A stretch of DNA of 53,388 nt from an uncultured Pelagibacteraceae bacterium (lineage in GTDB: Bacteria > Pseudomonadota > Alphaproteobacteria > Pelagibacterales > Pelagibacteraceae): assembly GCA_902616205.1 (NCBI GenBank), contig CACMRY010000002.1, forward strand, positions 1 through 53,388, read 5' to 3'. Positions 26,217-36,949 of the stretch are shown here, in pieces (within the stretch, counting starts at the first letter, position 1; each line of letters starts with the position of its first letter). The position numbers and the translations under genes were made by a program. The notes under the pieces are model-generated. The model searched no databases. It saw only the letters and a program-made list of their open reading frames with translations, and was not told the origin of the DNA.

Positions 26217-27278
26217 TTTTTTAATTCGTCTATATTATGTACCATACTTTCATAAAATCCAGCTTTGGTTATTTTTAAAAATTTAGGTTTTTTTCTTAAA
26301 TCTACAACTCTAGGTGATCCAAGGTATCCCATAGATGACTTTAGTCCTCCTACTAATTGATAAATTATTTTATTTACTGATCCTTTATATTTTACAAATG
26401 CCTCGACTCCTTCAGCAACATATTTCGAGGTATCTCTTTGTTTAGTCTGAAAATATCTGTCGGCTGATCCTTTATTCATTGCACCAATAGAACCCATTCC
26501 CCTAAAGCTTTTGAATAATTTTCCATTCCTTTTTATAATTTTACCTGGAGCTTGATCAGTTCCTGCAAATAAAGATCCAATCATAACAGCATCTGCACCA
26601 GCCGCTAATGCTTTAGCAATATCTCCTGAAAATTTTATTCCTCCATCGGCGATCAAAGTACATTTACTTTTTCCCATTCCTTTTTTTAACACTTAAAATA
26701 GCGCTTAGTTGAGGGACACCAATTCCTGCAACCAATCTTGTTGTGCAAATTGATCCTGGACCAATACCTACTTTAATAATATCTACGCCTAGTTTAATTA
26801 AGTATTTTGCAGCTTCAGCAGTTGCAACATTTCCAGCACATAAGGTGGTTTTTTTAGGTTTTAGTCTTTTAATTTTTTTTATTATTTCTCCAACTTTTTT
26901 TGTGTGTGCGTGTGCAGTATCAACAACTATTAAATCTAAATTTTCCTTTAAAATTTTTTGTGCTCTTAAATGTTCCCTTGCACTTGCTCCAACAGCTGCT
27001 CCTACAAGACATTTTTTTGCTTTAACTTTTCTTATTTCTGAAATTTGTTGTTCGATGGTCAGATTTCTGTGTATTACTCCAATGCCCCCGAGTTCAGCCA
27101 TCGCTATTGCCATTTTAGATTCTGTAACTGTGTCCATAGCAGATGTTAATAAAGGTACCTTTAGAGATAAATTTTTTGATAGATTGGTAGATGTGTTGAC
27201 CTCTGATGGTAGAACCTGTGAATAATTGGGCGCTAAGGTTACGTCATCAAATGTAAGTGCTTCTTTAATGATTTCCAT
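26213..27278 (-). CDS. guaB: IMP dehydrogenase lacking CBS domains; one homopolymer frame break
   Basis: An IMPDH that oxidises IMP to XMP with NAD. The N-terminal part has [20 protein letters not shown] and the catalytic-cysteine loop [15 protein letters not shown]. The C-terminal part has [32 protein letters not shown] and the flap [19 protein letters not shown]. The frame breaks at T7 26681-26687; removing one base joins [18 protein letters not shown] and yields about 354 residues. The usual pair of CBS (Bateman) domains, normally inserted after about residue 90, is absent: [15 protein letters not shown] runs straight through. GMP reductase was considered, but the N-terminus and flap favour IMPDH. 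Confidence 0.88.
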
Positions 27279-27316
27279 GTCCTTGTATAAACGATTCTTT
27301 AAAAATTAAAAGGTGG

Positions 27317-27929
27317 CTACCTTAAATTTTTGCAGATTATAAAATTTTCTTTAGACTCTTTTCTGCTTGAGGGAGGTTTATAAACATGAAATTCTTTAAA
27401 ATTCTTCTTAGCAATATCAACAATTTCATTAAAACTTGATCCCATAAAGATTTTTGAGACAAAAATGCCATTTTTTTTTTAAAATTTTAAGTGAAAAATT
27501 CATGGCCTCAATGCTTAACTCGCCTGTAACAAGTGAGTCTACATTTTTATTGCCGGTGGTATTTACTGCCATATCAGAGACAACTAAGTTGATTTTTTCA
27601 TCAAAATTGTTTTCAATTTTTTTTTGAGTGGTCTCATCTGTAAAATCTCCTTTTATATGAGTAACATTTTCAATTTTGTCTAATTCTTTCAGATCAATTG
27701 CGACAAGCTTTATATTTTTGAATTTTCTGGAAATAAACTCACTCCAACTTCCTGGGGCAGCTCCAAGATCAACTATGGACATGCCATTATTAATTACTTT
27801 AAACTTTGTTTGTATCTCTTGAAGTTTATAAACAGCTCTAGAACGATACCCCTCTAGTTTTGATTGTCTTACGTAGATATCTCTTTTTTGCTTATTTATC
27901 CAATTTTTTGAGATTTTATTTTTTTTCAA
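27317..27929 (-). CDS. rlmE: 23S rRNA 2'-O-ribose methyltransferase RlmE (FtsJ/RrmJ); one homopolymer frame break
   Basis: A SAM-dependent methyltransferase for U2552 of 23S rRNA. Motifs are SRAVYKLQEIQ, VDLGAAPGSWSEF (SAM site) and VVSDMAVNTTGN. The frame breaks in a T10 run at 27471-27480. With one base removed the protein continues KKNGIFVSKIFMGSSFNEI and ends YKPPSSRKESKENFIICKNL, restoring the catalytic lysine and the final conserved segment. This gives 203 residues, a normal length. It lies between pssA and guaB. Confidence 0.88.
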
Positions 27930-27939
27930 TTAATTTTTA

Positions 27940-28740
27940 TTACAAAACATCTTCGTCATGTTCAATATCTTCAATTTCCTCAATTTTCTTACTTTTTAAA
28001 ATTGAATAAAAATGAAACGCACTTATTGGGACAAGTAATAAATAAATTGTTCCCGCAATTACAATTGTATTGAAAGTATAAATAAATAAAAGACCAAAAA
28101 ATAAAATAACAGAAAATAAAAGAAAAATTGTTGTTTTCCTAGGAACTACAATTTTTTTTAATGAGTAGGTTGGAATTTTACTAATTAGCAGAATTGAAAT
28201 TATAATAAATAAAGATGGTACTAAGATTTGATAGTTAGGATTAAAAATTTGATATTCGCTTAAACTGTAAATTAAAGGCATTAAAACTAAAATCCCACCT
28301 GCAGGAGATGGTACTCCAACAAAAAAATTATCTTTCCATGATGGTTCTTCACTGGTTGAAACATTAAATCTTGCTAACCTTAATGCTACACAGACAACGT
28401 AAATTAATGCAACCAACCAACCTAATCTACCAATTTCAACTAATGACCAAAAATACATTATAAAAGCAGGTGCAACACCAAAACTTATTACATCAGTCAA
28501 ACTATCAAGTTCTTTTCCAACTTTTGATGTAGCCTTTATCAGTCTTGCAATTCTGCCATCTAAGCCATCAATAATACCTGCAACAATTACAGCAATAATT
28601 GCTAGTTCAAAATTCCCATCAAAAGCAAATTTAATAGAGCTTAAACCAATACAAACACCAAATAATGTTAAAATATTAGGTAAAATTATTCTTGAATTTT
28701 TATTCGATACTAACTTTAAATTTTCTTTTGACTGTTCCAT
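27940..28740 (-). CDS. pssA: CDP-diacylglycerol-serine O-phosphatidyltransferase
   Basis: A 266-residue membrane enzyme making phosphatidylserine from CDP-diacylglycerol and serine. The CDP-alcohol phosphatidyltransferase motif is complete: DGLDGRIARLIKATSKVGKE followed by LDSLTD. About eight hydrophobic helices follow. It overlaps psd by 25 bases; together they form the two-step route to phosphatidylethanolamine. Confidence 0.95.
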   Translation of the reverse strand: MEQSKENLKLVSNKNSRIILPNILTLFGVCIGLSSIKFAFDGNFELAIIAVIVAGIIDGLDGRIARLIKATSKVGKELDSLTDVISFGVAPAFIMYFWSLVEIGRLGWLVALIYVVCVALRLARFNVSTSEEPSWKDNFFVGVPSPAGGILVLMPLIYSLSEYQIFNPNYQILVPSLFIIISILLISKIPTYSLKKIVVPRKTTIFLLFSVILFFGLLFIYTFNTIVIAGTIYLLLVPISAFHFYSILKSKKIEEIEDIEHDEDVL

Positions 28741-29390
28741 CCTACCTTTTGGCTATTAAAGTTTCGCCTGCTATCATTTTTTTGATCGACCTTGACTAAA
28801 GGTTTATAATTTTCAAAATATAAATCAGCTCTACTTCCAAATCTAATCATTCCTATTCTATCACCTTGTTTGAGATCTTGATCCACTGATGTTTCTGTTA
28901 CAATTCTTCTTGCAACTAAACCAGCTATTTGAACTACAATGATATCTTCGCCAAATGTATTATTTAATTTGTAGTAATTTCTCTCATTGTCTTCACTTGC
29001 TTTATCTAAAGATGCATTAATAAACTTTCCAGGTTTATACAAAATTTCTGTTATTTTTCCTGAACAAGGAATTCTATTAACATGACAGTCAAATACATTC
29101 ATAAATATGCTAACTTTGGTAAATTTTCTATCTTCTAAGCCAAGTTCTTTTGGACCATTAGTCTCAAAAACTTGAAGCACAACTCCATCAGCTGGACTTG
29201 TAAGATAATCTTCATCACTAATTGAAATTCTCTCTGGATCCCTGAAAAAATAATAGCACCAGATAGATAAAACTAAACCAACAAAACCTAAAAATCCATG
29301 AATGAAATACAATACTATTGTTGCAAAGACGAAAATTACAATAAATTTGTAACCTTCGTTATGAATTTTTGGGAATATTTTCTCAAACAT
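28716..29390 (-). CDS. psd: Phosphatidylserine decarboxylase proenzyme
   Basis: A 224-residue short-type Psd (about the length usual in alphaproteobacteria) converting phosphatidylserine to phosphatidylethanolamine. An N-terminal hydrophobic anchor is followed by SPADGVVLQVFE and FMNVFDCHVNRIPCSG. The self-cleavage site is in IRFGSRADLYFE, where the serine after glycine becomes the pyruvoyl group. It is the first gene of the minus-strand run psd-pssA-rlmE-guaB-TPR-guaA-panB. The start lies 80 bases from the divergent icd start. Confidence 0.95.
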   Translation of the reverse strand: MFEKIFPKIHNEGYKFIVIFVFATIVLYFIHGFLGFVGLVLSIWCYYFFRDPERISISDEDYLTSPADGVVLQVFETNGPKELGLEDRKFTKVSIFMNVFDCHVNRIPCSGKITEILYKPGKFINASLDKASEDNERNYYKLNNTFGEDIIVVQIAGLVARRIVTETSVDQDLKQGDRIGMIRFGSRADLYFENYKPLVKVDQKNDSRRNFNSQKVGWNSQKKI

Positions 29391-29470
29391 AGCTAACTCG
29401 ATTAATTGATAAATTTTGATTAATATGTATATAAAATGCAGAAATTCAATTAATAAGATACATCAAAAAA

Positions 29471-30685
29471 ATGAGTAAAATTAAGGTAAAAAATCCAGTT
29501 GTTGAATTGGATGGTGATGAAATGACCAGAGTGATCTGGGAGTTTATAAAGAATAAATTAATTCTCCCATATCTTGATTTAGGAATTGAATATTATGACC
29601 TTGGTATGAAAAGTAGAGATGATACGGATGATCAAATAACTATTGATTGTGCAAATGCGATTAAAAAAAATGGTGTTGGAATAAAGTGTGCAACAATAAC
29701 TCCAGACGAAGCAAGAGTTAAAGAATTTAATCTTAAAAAAATGTGGAGATCACCAAACGGAACTATACGAAATATTATTGGAGGAACAGTTTTTAGAGAA
29801 CCTATTATTTGTAAAAATATTCCTAAACTAGTTCCATCTTGGACTGATCCATTAATTATAGGAAGACATGCTTTTGGGGATCAATATAGAGCAACAGATT
29901 TTGTAGTTCCTGGCAAAGGTAAGCTTGAAGTCAAATGGACTGCTGAGGATGGTAGTGATGAAAAAAAATACGAAGTATTCAACTTCCCAGGTCCAGGAAT
30001 TGCACTTTCAATGTATAATTTAGACAAATCGATAGAAGATTTTGCAAGGTCATGTTTCAATTATGGATTAATTAAAAAATGGCCTGTTTATCTATCGACG
30101 AAAAATACAATTTTAAAAAAATATGATGGAAGATTTAAAGATATTTTTCAGAAAGTTTACGAGCATGAGTTTAAATCTGAGTTTGAAAAAAACCATATTA
30201 TTTATGAACATAGATTAATCGATGATATGGTTGCTTGTGCAATGAAATGGAGTGGTAAGTATATTTGGGCATGTAAAAATTATGATGGCGATGTTCAATC
30301 TGATACTGTAGCACAAGGATATGGCTCCCTGGGACTTATGACAAGTGTACTTTTAGCACCTGATGGAAAAACTATGGAAGCAGAAGCAGCACACGGAACA
30401 GTCACTCGTCATTTTAGAATGCACCAGCAAGGAAAAGAAACCTCAACAAATCCAATTGCCTCGATTTTTGCATGGACTAGAGGACTGGCTCATAGAGGGA
30501 AATTAGATAATAATGAAGAGCTTATTAAATTTGCTCAAAGTTTAGAGACGGTGTGTATTGATGCTGTAGAACAAGGTCATATGACTAAAGATTTGGCCAT
30601 ATTAATCGGTCCATCAAATAAATACTTAACTACAAATCAGTTTTTAGAAGTAATAAAATCAAATTTAGAAAAAAAACTAAATTAA
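29471..30685 (+). CDS. icd: NADP-dependent isocitrate dehydrogenase
   Basis: A 404-residue homodimeric-type enzyme of the TCA cycle. It begins [17 protein letters not shown] and contains [20 protein letters not shown] (isocitrate binding), [26 protein letters not shown] and [11 protein letters not shown]. These are hallmarks of the eukaryote-like type II NADP-IDH rather than the E. coli type. It is divergent from psd and ends immediately before the GT9-like gene. Confidence 0.97.
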   Translation: MSKIKVKNPVVELDGDEMTRVIWEFIKNKLILPYLDLGIEYYDLGMKSRDDTDDQITIDCANAIKKNGVGIKCATITPDEARVKEFNLKKMWRSPNGTIRNIIGGTVFREPIICKNIPKLVPSWTDPLIIGRHAFGDQYRATDFVVPGKGKLEVKWTAEDGSDEKKYEVFNFPGPGIALSMYNLDKSIEDFARSCFNYGLIKKWPVYLSTKNTILKKYDGRFKDIFQKVYEHEFKSEFEKNHIIYEHRLIDDMVACAMKWSGKYIWACKNYDGDVQSDTVAQGYGSLGLMTSVLLAPDGKTMEAEAAHGTVTRHFRMHQQGKETSTNPIASIFAWTRGLAHRGKLDNNEELIKFAQSLETVCIDAVEQGHMTKDLAILIGPSNKYLTTNQFLEVIKSNLEKKLN

Positions 30686-31670
30686 TTGGATAATTTAAAT
30701 AATATTCTATTTATTAACACTGGTGGAGGTATAGGTGATGCGCTCAATTCTATACCAACACTTAATTATATAAACGACAACCTCAAGCCTAAAAACCTAT
30801 ATTATTTTTCAACTGATTTAGGAAATTTTTGGTTTGATACAAAACTTCAAGAGTATAAGCCTTATAATTTAATTACTGTTAAAAGTTTTCCAGAACACTT
30901 TGGGTTCAGAGATCATCATATAAAAGTATCCAAAGACGTTATTAAAAATTTTGAATTAGATGAATTTGACCTAATAATTGATAACCAGACAAGATTTAAA
31001 AATACTTTAATTTATAGAAAAATACCCCATAAATACTATGTTTCTCCATGCTTAAACTATTTGATGAGCAAGCCTATTACATTTATGAGAAAGAGAGAAA
31101 TTTTTGTAAATAGAATAATTGATTATTTTAATAAAATAAAAAAAATAAACATAAAACCAAGTTATAACATTTCAATTCCAGATAATTTTATTAATGAAGC
31201 AAAAAAATTAATACCTAATAAAAATTATATCGGCTTTTCAATCACAGCAGGTCACCCAAAAAGAATTAAAGAAATAAATTATGAAGAAATTATTAAGGTT
31301 GCTAATTATTTTTCAGATAAATTTATTCCTACTTTTTTTTATCGAGAACAAATTTCAGCAATTAATTGCAAAAATAAAACATAACGTAAAAAAAGCTTAT
31401 TTTCCAGAACATCAATCGAGTGCGGAATTTAAAAAACCTATGCTTGTTACAGCTCTTGGGTCTTTAACCAAATTTAATATAACTATTGATAATGGTATTT
31501 CACATATGCTTTCTTTTTCAGATAATAAAAATTATATCTTCTACAATAATTCATCAAAAAAATTTCAACCTTTGAATAATAATAGTGTTATCTATGACTG
31601 TAGTTTAAAAAGCACTTCTATAGATAAATTATCTAGTGAAAAAATAATTGAGTTTGTTGAAAAAAATTAA
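30686..31670 (+). CDS. GT9/heptosyltransferase-like protein; one homopolymer frame break
   Basis: Two overlapping frames form one protein of about 327 residues once a base is removed from T8 31333-31340 (joining KFIPTFF-IENKFQQLIAKI). The N-terminus ILFINTGGGIGDALNSIPTL resembles GT9 glycosyltransferases (heptosyltransferase type) that act on lipopolysaccharide core or other envelope glycans. A late SLTKFNITIDNGISHML matches their nucleotide-sugar site region. Similarity is otherwise weak, so substrate and even activity are uncertain. The start is a TTG directly after the icd stop, with no clear ribosome-binding site. It converges with alaS. Confidence 0.6.
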
Positions 31671-34331
31671 ATTAGTTCTTTTAATTTAATTATAGCTTCA
31701 TCAATTTTACCTGGATTAGTACCCCCAGCTTGAGCGAAATCTTTTCTTCCTCCACCACCTTTGCCACCAATTATTTCAGAACCCAATTTTGCAAATTTTA
31801 CAGCATCATATTTTTCAATCAGAGTATCTGTAATACCAACTGCCAACCCTACTTTGTCATCCTTGTTAGCAAAAACAATTACAATACCTTCTGCTAATTC
31901 TTTCTTTCCATTATCAACTAATTTTCTTAAATCTTTTGGTGGTAATCCATCAACCTTTTGTAATCTTATTTTTATTCCATTTATAGTCTCATCATTAATT
32001 ACATTTTTTGTTTTTGTCTTCCAAAATTGATTTAACACTTAATAGTTCGAGTTGTTTGGAAAGATCTTTTATTAAACTTTTTTGATCTTTATTACTTAAA
32101 TCTGGTTTTCCTCCTGCTTTAATGATTTTTTCTGAAATTTCTTTTATAGTTTGCTCATCCTTTTGGGCTGATAAATCAGATAATTTTTCTTTATTTTTTA
32201 AATAATCATCTAATTGTTTGTCTCTTAAAGCCTCAACTCTTCTTACACCTGCTGCTATTGAAGATTGGCTCACAATTTTAAATTTTCCTATATCTCCAGT
32301 ATTTCTTACATGCGTTCCACCACATAACTCTGTTGAAAAATATTTATCTTTTTCACTTCCCATTGATAAAACTCTCACCTCATCTCCATATTTTTCTCCA
32401 AATAAAGCTAATGCTCCATTGTTTACCGCTTCTTTGGGAGTCATTATCCTTGTTTTAACCTCAGATTTATTACTAACCATTGAATTTACGTATGTTTCTA
32501 TCTTCTCTATTTCATCGCTAGAAATTGGTTTCATATGGCTAAAATCAAACCTTAATCTGTCAGGCTCAACTAATGAGCCTTTTTGAGTCACATGTGTGCC
32601 TAAAACTCTTCTTAAAGATTCGTGTAATAAATGTGTTGCTGAATGATACGCTCTTACATTATCTCGCCTTTCAATATCTATTTTCATTTCCACATTTTCA
32701 TTATTTTTAATTGATCCTTTTTTAACTTTTCCATAATGAACGAATAAATCTCCAAGTTTTTTTTGTACATCTTCAACTTCAAAAATAAATTCACCTGAAA
32801 TAATTTTTCCTTTGTCACCAACTTGTCCACCTGACTCTCCATAAAAAGGAGTTTGATTGATAATGATCATTGCCTCATCGCCAGAGTTAATCTGATCTAC
32901 TTCTTTGTTATCCTTTAATAGAGAAAGTACTACTCCTTCAGCTTGATTTGTTTCATAACCTAAAAATTCTGTTGCGCCTAACTTTTCTCTTATTCCAAAC
33001 CAAATATCATCAACAGCACTATCTCCAGAACCTTTCCAATTTTTTTTAGCAAGCTCTCTACTTTCTTGCATTAAAGTATTAAATTTATCGTTATCAATTG
33101 TTAAAGATTTACTTTTTAAAATATCTTGGGTTAAATCTAATGGGAAACCGTAAGTATCATATAATTTGAAAGCAACTTCACCAGGTAAAACTTTGTCAAT
33201 TTTTGAAATTTCCTCATTTAAAATTTTTATTCCCCTATCAAGAAGTACTAAAAATTTTTCTTCCTCCATCTTTAATGTTTCACGAATTAAAGATTCTGCT
33301 CTTTCAATTTCAGGATAATTTCCTTTCATCTCATCCATCAAAGTTTTAAAAATGTTGTAAAAAATTGGTTCTTTTGATCCAAGTAAATGAGAATGCCTCA
33401 TACCTCTTCTCATAATTCTTCTTAATACATATCCTCTACCTTCATTTGATGGTAGAACACCTTCTGCAATTAAAAAAGAACTAGCTCTTAAATGATCTGC
33501 AATAACTCTAAAGCTTGATAAATTTTTTTCGTTCGGTTTTACTTTTACAGCTTCAGAGGTTGAATTTATTAATTTTTTAAAATGATCTGTTTCATAATTA
33601 TCATGTGTGCCTTGAAGTAAAGCTGCTATCCTCTCTAATCCCATTCCTGTATCAACAGATGGTTTCGGTAAAATAATTCGTTTATCTTTTGAAACTTGTT
33701 CAAACTGCATAAAGACTAAGTTCCAAATTTCAATAAATCTATCCCCATCCTCTTCTTTAGTTCCAGGAAGGCCACCATATAAATGATCTCCATGGTCATA
33801 AAAAATTTCAGAGCAAGGGCCGCATGGACCTGTTTCTCCCATCGACCAAAAGTTATCTGATGTTGCAATCCTTAATATTTTATCGTCCCTAAAACCCGCG
33901 ATTTTCTTCCAAAAATTAAAGGCTTCATCATCTTCATGAAAAACAGTTACATAAAGTCTATCTTTATCTAATCCAAAATCTTTAGTGATTAAGTTCCATG
34001 CAAGTTCAATTGCTTTTTCTTTAAAATAGTCTCCAAAAGAAAAATTACCAAGCATTTCGAAAAATGTGTGGTGTCTTGGTGTGTAACCAACGTTTTCTAA
34101 ATCGTTATGTTTACCACCTGCTCTAACACATTTTTGAGAGGTGGTAGCTCTTTGATAATCTCTTTTTTCTAAACCTGTGAAAACGTTTTTAAACTGAACC
34201 ATTCCTGAGTTCGCAAACATCAAAGTAGGATCATTGTTTGGTACTAAATTTGAAGACTCAACTATCTTGTGATCATTTTTCTCAAAATAATCTAGGAATG
34301 TAGTTCTGATCTCGTTTAGGGTTTTTGCCAT
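31667..34331 (-). CDS. alaS: Alanine-tRNA ligase; one homopolymer frame break near the C-terminus
   Basis: Alanyl-tRNA synthetase. The catalytic core starts [20 protein letters not shown] and has [14 protein letters not shown]. The editing domain shows [11 protein letters not shown] and CGGTH, and the glycine-rich DHHA1 tail has [16 protein letters not shown]. The frame breaks in T6 32004-32009; removing one base joins [18 protein letters not shown] and gives 887 residues, the usual length. Loss of the last 120 residues in an essential enzyme would be surprising, so an assembly error is favoured. Confidence 0.95.
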
Positions 34332-34386
34332 ATTTTTTTAAAATACAGCATTTTTGAATGTTGTCTACACCTTGGAAGGGAAAAAA

Positions 34387-34404
34387 GGCGCTCTTTCAAG
34401 CGCC
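34387..34404 (-). terminator. Rho-independent terminator of recA
   Basis: On the minus strand GGCGCT-TGAAAG-AGCGCC forms a 6-bp GC-rich stem flanked by A-run and T-run (extending the stem with A/T pairs), about 25 bases after the recA stop and before alaS. It is one of the few GC-rich intergenic elements here and separates recA from alaS transcription. Confidence 0.85.
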
Positions 34405-34429
34405 TTTTTAATAACTAAAAGTTATTCTG

Positions 34430-35551
34430 CTAATTTTTTTTAGTAGGAACTTCTTCTTTCGTTTCAGCCTCTACTTTATCATCGTTCAAAGGATTGCCTT
34501 CGATTTTCTTTGAAATGACACCAGCTTTTTCTCTAATTGCCATTTCAATTTCAGCAGCAGCTTGTGGGTTTTGTTCAAGGTAAACTTTAGCATTTTCTCT
34601 ACCTTGACCAATCTTTTCACCTTTGTAAGCATACCAGGCGCCAGACTTCTCAACGATATCTGCCTTGGCACCTAGATCGATTAGTTCCCCTACTTTACTA
34701 ATTCCTTTTCCATACATCAAATCAAACTCAACAACTTTAAATGGTGGTGCAACTTTATTCTTAACCACTTTAACTCTTGTTGTGTTTCCAATTATATTAT
34801 CTTTATCTTTGATAGCTCCAATTCTTCTAATATCCATCCTAACTGATGAATAGAATTTTAAAGAATTACCACCTGATGTAGTTTCTGGACTTCCAAACAT
34901 AACACCGATTTTCATTCTAATTTGGTTAATAAATATTACCATTGTGTTAGTTCTAGAAATTGAACCAGTTAATTTTCTCAATGCTTGAGACATTAATCTT
35001 GCTTGAAGACCAACATGAGTATCGCCCATATCTCCTTCTATTTCTGCTCTTGGAGTTAATGCTGCAACAGAGTCGACAACTAGAACTGACATTGATCCAG
35101 ATTTAATTAATGTGTCAGTAATTTCTAAAGCTTGTTCACCAGTATCAGGTTGGGAAATTAACAATTCTTCAGTATTAACACCTAGTTTCTTTGCATAAAC
35201 TGGATCTAGTGCATGCTCTGCATCTACAAATCCACAAATACCACCAGCTTTTTGTGCTTCAGCAACAACTTGTAATGCTAATGTTGTTTTTCCAGAAGAC
35301 TCTGGTCCATAAATTTCAATAATTCTTCCTTTTGGAAGTCCACCAATTCCAAGCGCAAGATCTAAGCTTAAAGATCCTGTTGAAATAGACTCAACATCCA
35401 TAGCTTTTTGTTCACCAAGTCTCATTACAGAGCCTTTTCCGAAGTTATCTGTAATTTGGCTAATTGCTGCGTCTAGTGCTTTATTTTTTTCTTTATTTTC
35501 CAATTCTTTATCTTTCGTGGATTTAACCACTTTTAGGTTATTTTTCGTCAT
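34430..35551 (-). CDS. recA: Recombinase RecA
   Basis: A 373-residue recombinase for homologous recombination and for triggering SOS cleavage of LexA/UmuD-type proteins. Walker A is [12 protein letters not shown], and the core includes [36 protein letters not shown] and [23 protein letters not shown] sequence. Lysine-rich ends flank the core. An SOS-type operator lies 50-64 bases upstream of the start, nearly identical to that of umuD in this window. Confidence 0.98.
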   Translation of the reverse strand: MTKNNLKVVKSTKDKELENKEKNKALDAAISQITDNFGKGSVMRLGEQKAMDVESISTGSLSLDLALGIGGLPKGRIIEIYGPESSGKTTLALQVVAEAQKAGGICGFVDAEHALDPVYAKKLGVNTEELLISQPDTGEQALEITDTLIKSGSMSVLVVDSVAALTPRAEIEGDMGDTHVGLQARLMSQALRKLTGSISRTNTMVIFINQIRMKIGVMFGSPETTSGGNSLKFYSSVRMDIRRIGAIKDKDNIIGNTTRVKVVKNKVAPPFKVVEFDLMYGKGISKVGELIDLGAKADIVEKSGAWYAYKGEKIGQGRENAKVYLEQNPQAAAEIEMAIREKAGVISKKIEGNPLNDDKVEAETKEEVPTKKN

Positions 35552-35600
35552 TTTTTGCCTCTTTTTTTGCGTTTTTTAACAGTCGAATCATGAAATAAAT

Positions 35601-35615
35601 GTACACATTTTGTTC
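35601..35615 (-). promoter_or_regulatory. Putative LexA (SOS) operator of recA
   Basis: On the minus strand the site reads GAACAAAATGTGTAC. This is the alphaproteobacterial direct-repeat SOS box (GAAC-N7-GAAC, equivalent to GTTC-N7-GTTC) with one mismatch in the second half. It shares GAACAAAAT and the following ACATTTAT context with the umuD box at 38890-38904. Its position before recA is as expected. No lexA gene is in the window. Confidence 0.65.
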
Positions 35616-35656
35616 TCATTGGCAATATATAAATTATATTTCTTTAAAAAGGGTGA

Positions 35657-36949
35657 TTATTTAAGGTTTAGATACTCTTTGTTTAAAAGCCCAGCAGCTT
35701 TAAGAAGGCTATATTGAGATAGAAGATAATTTCTCTCTGAGTTAGCTAAAGATATTTGGGCAGATAGAAGTAGCGAATTAGACTGGATTACATCTAATGT
35801 TGTTCTAGACCCTCTTTCATATTCAGCAGAGATACCCTCAAATGCAATATTAGCTGCTCTAACTTGTGCTCTAACAGAATTTAAAAATCCTTTAGAGGCC
35901 TCTAAACTTGACCATGCACTTGCAACATTTGTTTCATTAGTTTTAATTGTGTCTTCTAATAATAATCTTTTTCTATAATTTAAATTTGTGTCTTTTTTAA
36001 CTTTAGAACGTTTTTTTCCACCTGAATAAAACGGCCAATTAACAGTTGCTTTTAAAACGTCCTTTTCTCTTTCGTCATAAGTAGTGCTAAGATCATAATT
36101 ATAAGATCTTTCTAAAGATAAACTTGCTGTAGGGCTCAAATCTGATTTTGAAATTTCTATATCTTTTTCTGATTGAATTAATTCTAGCTCTGCAATTTTT
36201 ATATCTGGATTATTTTCTTTAGAAAGTGAAACTGCTTTTGATAAATTTTCAGGAATTTTAACAATTGAATTTGAAGATTTTTTTAATTTACTTGGGTCAT
36301 CAATATTTCCTATAATATTTTCATAGTTTAGTTTACTGATTAAAAGATCGCTTTTTGATTGTGTGAATTGTGCTTGAGCTCCTGCTAATGAAGATTCTGA
36401 TTGTGATAAATCTGTGATTGTAATTTGTCCTCTATCCAGTCTCACTTTGTCAGTTTCTACTTGTCTTATAAGTAAATTTAAGTTTCTTCTATTAATATTG
36501 AGTTTTTCCCTTGCAAGAATTAATCCAGTAAATGCATCTATAGCACTATATAAAATATCTTGTTCTTTCTTGACTAACCTTGCTTTTGCAAGTTCTAGTC
36601 CAACAATATTTTTCTGATGAGTAAAATCTCTTCCTTGATCAAACAATTTTTGTTCCAATTTAATTGAGGAACTTAGTGGGTTTATATCATCAATACTTGT
36701 ATCCGTCCCACTTTGAGTTGTTAACTCATTTGTATTTTCAAAACTTTTTGATCCACTTAAAGAAAGTGAAGGCATATAATCTGCTTTAGATATATTGATA
36801 TCTTCTTCAGCAGCATTTATATTTTCTCTTTCAGCATTTAGTTGCGTATTATTTTTATAAGTTTCGTTTAATGCCTGATATAAGCTCACAGCATTTCCAT
36901 TATTAAAAAATAAAGTAGATAATAAAAATGATAGAATAATTTTTTTCAT
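35657..36949 (-). CDS. TolC-family outer membrane efflux protein
   Basis: A 430-residue protein with a signal peptide (about residues 1-20, ending GNAVSLYQA) and the long helical heptad pattern of outer membrane efflux proteins in two repeats. It contains DKVRLDRGQITITDLSQSES-type and EYERGSRTTLDVIQSNSLLL segments, both typical. It forms trimeric channel-tunnels for type I secretion or drug efflux. No inner-membrane pump or adaptor lies next to it. The kinase-like gene upstream overlaps it by 4 bases. Confidence 0.9.
   Translation of the reverse strand: MKKIILSFLLSTLFFNNGNAVSLYQALNETYKNNTQLNAERENINAAEEDINISKADYMPSLSLSGSKSFENTNELTTQSGTDTSIDDINPLSSSIKLEQKLFDQGRDFTHQKNIVGLELAKARLVKKEQDILYSAIDAFTGLILAREKLNINRRNLNLLIRQVETDKVRLDRGQITITDLSQSESSLAGAQAQFTQSKSDLLISKLNYENIIGNIDDPSKLKKSSNSIVKIPENLSKAVSLSKENNPDIKIAELELIQSEKDIEISKSDLSPTASLSLERSYNYDLSTTYDEREKDVLKATVNWPFYSGGKKRSKVKKDTNLNYRKRLLLEDTIKTNETNVASAWSSLEASKGFLNSVRAQVRAANIAFEGISAEYERGSRTTLDVIQSNSLLLSAQISLANSERNYLLSQYSLLKAAGLLNKEYLNLK

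Noticed and set aside
26213..27278. GMP reductase instead of IMP dehydrogenase
   Set aside because: The short length would fit, but the N-terminal [17 protein letters not shown], the RGMGSIGAM flap with DRYF and the linkage to guaA favour IMP dehydrogenase without CBS domains.
24228..34331. guaA, guaB, rlmE and alaS as true pseudogenes
   Set aside because: Each break is a single extra base in a homopolymer, the remaining sequence is fully conserved on both sides, and several of these genes are normally essential. Restored lengths are exact multiples of three and match family lengths.
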